Source: Ignavibacteriae bacterium HGW-Ignavibacteriae-1 (lineage in GTDB: Bacteria > Bacteroidota > Ignavibacteria > Kapaibacteriales > UBA2268). From it: a DNA stretch of 44,768 nt. The notes under the pieces were generated by a model. The model did not search any database, was not told the origin of the DNA, and saw only the letters and a list, made by a program, of their open reading frames with translations. The DNA lies in NCBI GenBank assembly GCA_002839825.1, contig PGYU01000001.1, positions 526,698 through 571,465 on the forward strand. Reading direction: 5' to 3'. Positions 42,331-44,768 of the stretch are shown here, in pieces (the first letter of the stretch is position 1; every line of letters starts with the position of its first letter). The position numbers and the translations under genes were made by a program.

Positions 42331-42819
42331 CTATTTTGGCTCGCTTTCAATAATTTCCAAATCATCTCCCTCGACCATCATTATGGCGTTCCGCATGTAG
42401 TCCGGCAAGCGTGTCGGGCGGTAATCTGTATCGCTCATATATACGAGCGTTACTTCTGCCTTTATCGCAATTTTGCCCGAATTCATACGAATTACATTTT
42501 CCATGACAATTGATGAATTCCCTATCGTTTTGGTGCGGGTCAATACATCATAGTAATCGGTAAAATATAGTGGATTGAAGTAATCCATCACGTGACGAAC
42601 TGTCATAATAGGGTTTTCAGCTGTATAGGTGCGATGATTGAGAGGCATCCCGATAAACTCGAAATATTTGGTTCTCGCCCACTCTAAAAAATAAAAATAC
42701 TGAATATTATGCACCACTCCAAATGAATCAACTTCGTGAAATTTGACTTGAGCATTTGTTGTATGCTTGTATTTATCCATGTCTTTGAGTATATCTTGCT
42801 CGGTTATTCTGTCGCTCAT
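42331..42819 (-). CDS. Hotdog-fold acyl-CoA thioesterase (4HBT/YbgC type)
   Basis: 162 residues. VKFHEVDSFGVVHNIQYFYFLEWARTKYFE is the 4HBT active-site region, with the catalytic Asp in DSFGVVH. The rest (RHVMDYFNPLYFTDYYDVLTR, AEVTLVYMSD) completes the hotdog fold. Hydrolyses acyl-CoA esters; substrate unknown. I use the ATG at 42819, two bases after the aldolase stop with AGGA upstream, rather than the overlapping TTG at 42825. Confidence 0.9.
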   Translation of the reverse strand: MSDRITEQDILKDMDKYKHTTNAQVKFHEVDSFGVVHNIQYFYFLEWARTKYFEFIGMPLNHRTYTAENPIMTVRHVMDYFNPLYFTDYYDVLTRTKTIGNSSIVMENVIRMNSGKIAIKAEVTLVYMSDTDYRPTRLPDYMRNAIMMVEGDDLEIIESEPK

Positions 42820-42821
42820 TT

Positions 42822-43859
42822 TCAATTCCTCATCATTTTTTTCATTATTTCTGAAACAATTTCTACAGCATTTTGAATGTCTGCTTTAGAAATTTGGTGA
42901 TAAGTCACAATTCTAATTTTGTTATCGCCAACATTGCTCAAAAGCAATTTGCGTTCTTTGCAATTTGCAACAAAATCTTCTGAATTGATTTTTTTATCAA
43001 GTTCAAAAATAACGATATTTGTTTGTACTTTCCGCAAATCTATGCTAATTCCGTCAAGATTCGCAATCTCATTGGCAAAATATCGTGCATTTTCGTGGTC
43101 AATTTTCAAGAGCGGCAAATTATTTTCTAAGGCATACAAACCACATGCGGCGATATAACCAACTTGTCGCATTCCTCCACCAAAGATTTTTCGCCATTTC
43201 AGAGCTTTTTGAATTCGCGCTTTATCCGAAATAATTAGCGACCCAATTGGAGCTCCCATGCCTTTCGATAAGCAAACTGAAATTGTATCGAAATATTTTC
43301 CGTATTCTTCAAATGATACACCTGAAGCAATATGAGCATTCCAAATCCTTGCGCCGTCGAGGTGCGTATAAATTCCATGCTTATCGGCAAGAGCCTTGAC
43401 GTCTTTGATATAATCAAGATCTATAACAGTGCCACCGTGGCGATTATGCGTATTTTCAAGTGCGATGATTTTGGTATCGGCAAAATAATATATTTTTGGG
43501 CGAATATGCTTTTCGATTTCATCAATTGGAACTTGACCTGATTCAGATGGAATAGTTCGGAATTGAAGATTGGACAATATTGCAGGTGCAGCAGTTTCGT
43601 AGTAGAAAATATGCGCATCTGCATCAGTTATGACTTCATTTCCCGGCTCAGTAAGCACTTTGAGCGAAAGTTGATTGCTCATTGTCCCGGAAGGCACGAA
43701 TAATGCGGCTTCTTTCCCAAATAGTCGGGCAATTTTGTCCTGAAGCAAATTTACGGTTGGGTCTTCCCCATAAACATCATCACCAACTTCGGCACTAACC
43801 ATTGCTTGCAACATTTCGGGTGTTGGCTTTGTGAAAGTATCACTTCTTAAATCAATCAT
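42822..43859 (-). CDS. Low-specificity L-threonine aldolase
   Basis: 345 residues of the PLP-dependent fold-type I family that cleaves threonine or allo-threonine to glycine and acetaldehyde. MIDLRSDTFTKPTPEM, GDDVYGEDPTVNLLQ, HLDGARIWN (PLP-binding Asp) and CLSKGMGAPIGS (the PLP Lys) are all present. The ATG at 43859 gives the standard N-terminus and has AAGAG six bases upstream; another ATG lies two codons earlier. Overlaps the lipoprotein gene by 8 bases. Confidence 0.94.
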   Translation of the reverse strand: MIDLRSDTFTKPTPEMLQAMVSAEVGDDVYGEDPTVNLLQDKIARLFGKEAALFVPSGTMSNQLSLKVLTEPGNEVITDADAHIFYYETAAPAILSNLQFRTIPSESGQVPIDEIEKHIRPKIYYFADTKIIALENTHNRHGGTVIDLDYIKDVKALADKHGIYTHLDGARIWNAHIASGVSFEEYGKYFDTISVCLSKGMGAPIGSLIISDKARIQKALKWRKIFGGGMRQVGYIAACGLYALENNLPLLKIDHENARYFANEIANLDGISIDLRKVQTNIVIFELDKKINSEDFVANCKERKLLLSNVGDNKIRIVTYHQISKADIQNAVEIVSEIMKKMMRN

Positions 43860-44346
43860 TTTCATCTCTTTGCTTTAAAATGTCAACTGCTTTGTACCCT
43901 TTTTTCGGGACAAAAACTGAAGTCAAAATCACGGTATCCTTTGGAAAAGGCATCCCTTCTGTAATCTTTGAAAATCCTGTGTAAACGGCACCATTTTTGG
44001 CTAATAGCAACTTATTAGTAATCTCTGGGTTTTTATATTTCTCTCTGAGTACTACTGCTTGCTCTTCGGGAATTTCATCATAGTCATCTGGAATATAAAA
44101 ATATGAAATCAAAACATGTAGTATGGAATCGTGTTCAACTCTCATTATTGTGTCTTTTGATTTGAACTCTTTTGTCCAAGTCAAAATATCATCTTTAATT
44201 ATAGTATCAGTCTCGACAAATAGGAATACAAATTTGCCTCTGTCTGTACTATCTATGAAATAATCAACAATCCTGTACTCTGAATGCTTCGAGCATGAAG
44301 CAAGCAGAGCCATTGCGAATATTAGGAAAACTAATGTTTGTTTCAT
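43852..44346 (-). CDS. Small putative lipoprotein
   Basis: 164 residues with a clear lipoprotein signal, MKQTLVFLIFAMALLASC (Cys18). The mature part alternates charged strands (KFVFLFVETDTIIKDDILTW, HVLISYFYIPDDYDE) and ends in a positively charged tail. No family recognised. Starts one base after the polyprenol-kinase-like gene. Confidence 0.7.
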   Translation of the reverse strand: MKQTLVFLIFAMALLASCSKHSEYRIVDYFIDSTDRGKFVFLFVETDTIIKDDILTWTKEFKSKDTIMRVEHDSILHVLISYFYIPDDYDEIPEEQAVVLREKYKNPEITNKLLLAKNGAVYTGFSKITEGMPFPKDTVILTSVFVPKKGYKAVDILKQRDEND

Positions 44347-44347
44347 T

Positions 44348-44768
44348 TTACATCATATTTAAGAAACTGGCACCGTAACCGTCAAAAATAAAATCAATCA
44401 ACAACATTACAATCCCAACCGAAGCAGGTATTGACATGTTGTCATCAACTTTCATTTTTTTGGAGTAGGCTTCGACTATTCCACCAACAAAGGCAGCAGT
44501 TCCACCAGCCAGATAATAAAGCCAATTACCATCGAAAAAGAATCCGATTACCGATACAACTATGAGCGCCGACACGATGAAAGCCGTAGTCCCTTCGAGC
44601 GACTTATTGAATAATTTCGTTTTGCCAAATTTCCTGCCTATCAAAGCAGCAGACATATCGGAAATTATCAATATAGTAAAGGCTACTACCGCTACAATTT
44701 TCGGGAAAACTAATACAGTTATAACGGCTGATATCAATACCCAAGAAGCACCATTTAGGATCAATCTT
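44348..44768 (-). CDS. Polyprenol/dolichol kinase-like membrane protein (5' end missing)
   Basis: The frame is open to the right edge; about 139 residues are visible and the start lies outside. Four to five membrane segments surround ISDMSAALIGRKFGKTKLFNKSLEGTTAF, the CTP-binding signature shared by dolichol kinase (SEC59), yeast DGK1 and phytol kinase (VTE5). Bacterial members phosphorylate a prenol or diacylglycerol. At the head of a polysaccharide operon a role in making polyprenyl phosphate is attractive but unproven; phytol- or farnesol-type substrates remain possible. Confidence 0.82.
   Translation of the reverse strand, partial: RLILNGASWVLISAVITVLVFPKIVAVVAFTILIISDMSAALIGRKFGKTKLFNKSLEGTTAFIVSALIVVSVIGFFFDGNWLYYLAGGTAAFVGGIVEAYSKKMKVDDNMSIPASVGIVMLLIDFIFDGYGASFLNMM

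Noticed and set aside
1-44768. CRISPR arrays, tRNA genes, transposases, integrases or prophage genes
   Set aside because: No direct repeats with regular spacers, no tRNA-like cloverleaf ends, and no recognisable mobile-element protein were found.

Overview
This is a gene-dense, AT-rich stretch of a bacterial chromosome, most likely from the Bacteroidota/Chlorobiota/Ignavibacteriota/Kapabacteria group. That placement is an inference. It rests on two proteins ending in type IX secretion (T9SS, Por-type) C-terminal sorting domains, a promoter before ffh with the Bacteroidota arrangement (TTTG, 19 bp, TATATTTG), many lipoproteins, weak ribosome binding sites, and the Nif3/zinc-ribbon gene pair. 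Repeated ATGA stop/start overlaps show that TGA is a normal stop codon.

Layout. 1-737 is the end of an ABC-transporter ATPase, followed by a bidirectional terminator. 803-5496 holds a zinc metalloprotease lipoprotein, a probable decayed gene, an NTF2-like lipoprotein and a GT-C membrane glycosyltransferase. 5493-7515 (minus) is a small operon with a lipoprotein and a split CoaB/CoaC pair for coenzyme A synthesis. 7642-8961 is der. 9125-14725 (minus) encodes an 1866-residue secreted beta-helix protein with a T9SS tail. 15095-24540 is mostly housekeeping: ruvB, a TolB-like protein, an Hpt phosphotransfer protein, RNase P RNA (rnpB), a zinc-ribbon/Nif3 pair, an outer-membrane-type protein, a receiver/histidine-kinase hybrid, dnaB, ffh and rpsP.

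Between rpsP and the glycan operon, 24570-27041 is different in character. A row of five hairpins (24604-24780) precedes a 12-Asp-box beta-propeller protein with a T9SS tail. That gene carries a perfect 15-bp inverted repeat in frame inside its sorting domain. It is followed by an inverted repeat pair and a 9-bp tandem repeat. The whole block looks like a repeat-flanked accessory cassette, and rpsP lacks its usual rimM-trmD-rplS neighbours.

27046-44768 (all minus) is one long, tightly packed run of genes, many overlapping by 4 bp. From upstream to downstream: a polyprenol-kinase-like protein (partial), a lipoprotein, threonine aldolase, a thioesterase, a GH3 enzyme, a polysaccharide export (SLBB) protein, a Wzi-like barrel, a processive GT2, a polyprenyl-phosphate sugar-1-phosphate transferase, a DPM1-like synthase, a GT2 fused to a degenerate sugar-phosphate transferase, accA, a YqaA/VTT membrane protein, a DUF368 (PopT-type) membrane protein, a GT4, a Nudix hydrolase and a GT2. 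The theme is assembly and export of a surface polysaccharide, with unusual emphasis on making, charging and recycling the polyprenyl-phosphate carrier. No Wzx flippase, Wzy polymerase or Wzc kinase is visible. I found no CRISPR array, tRNA, transposase or phage gene.
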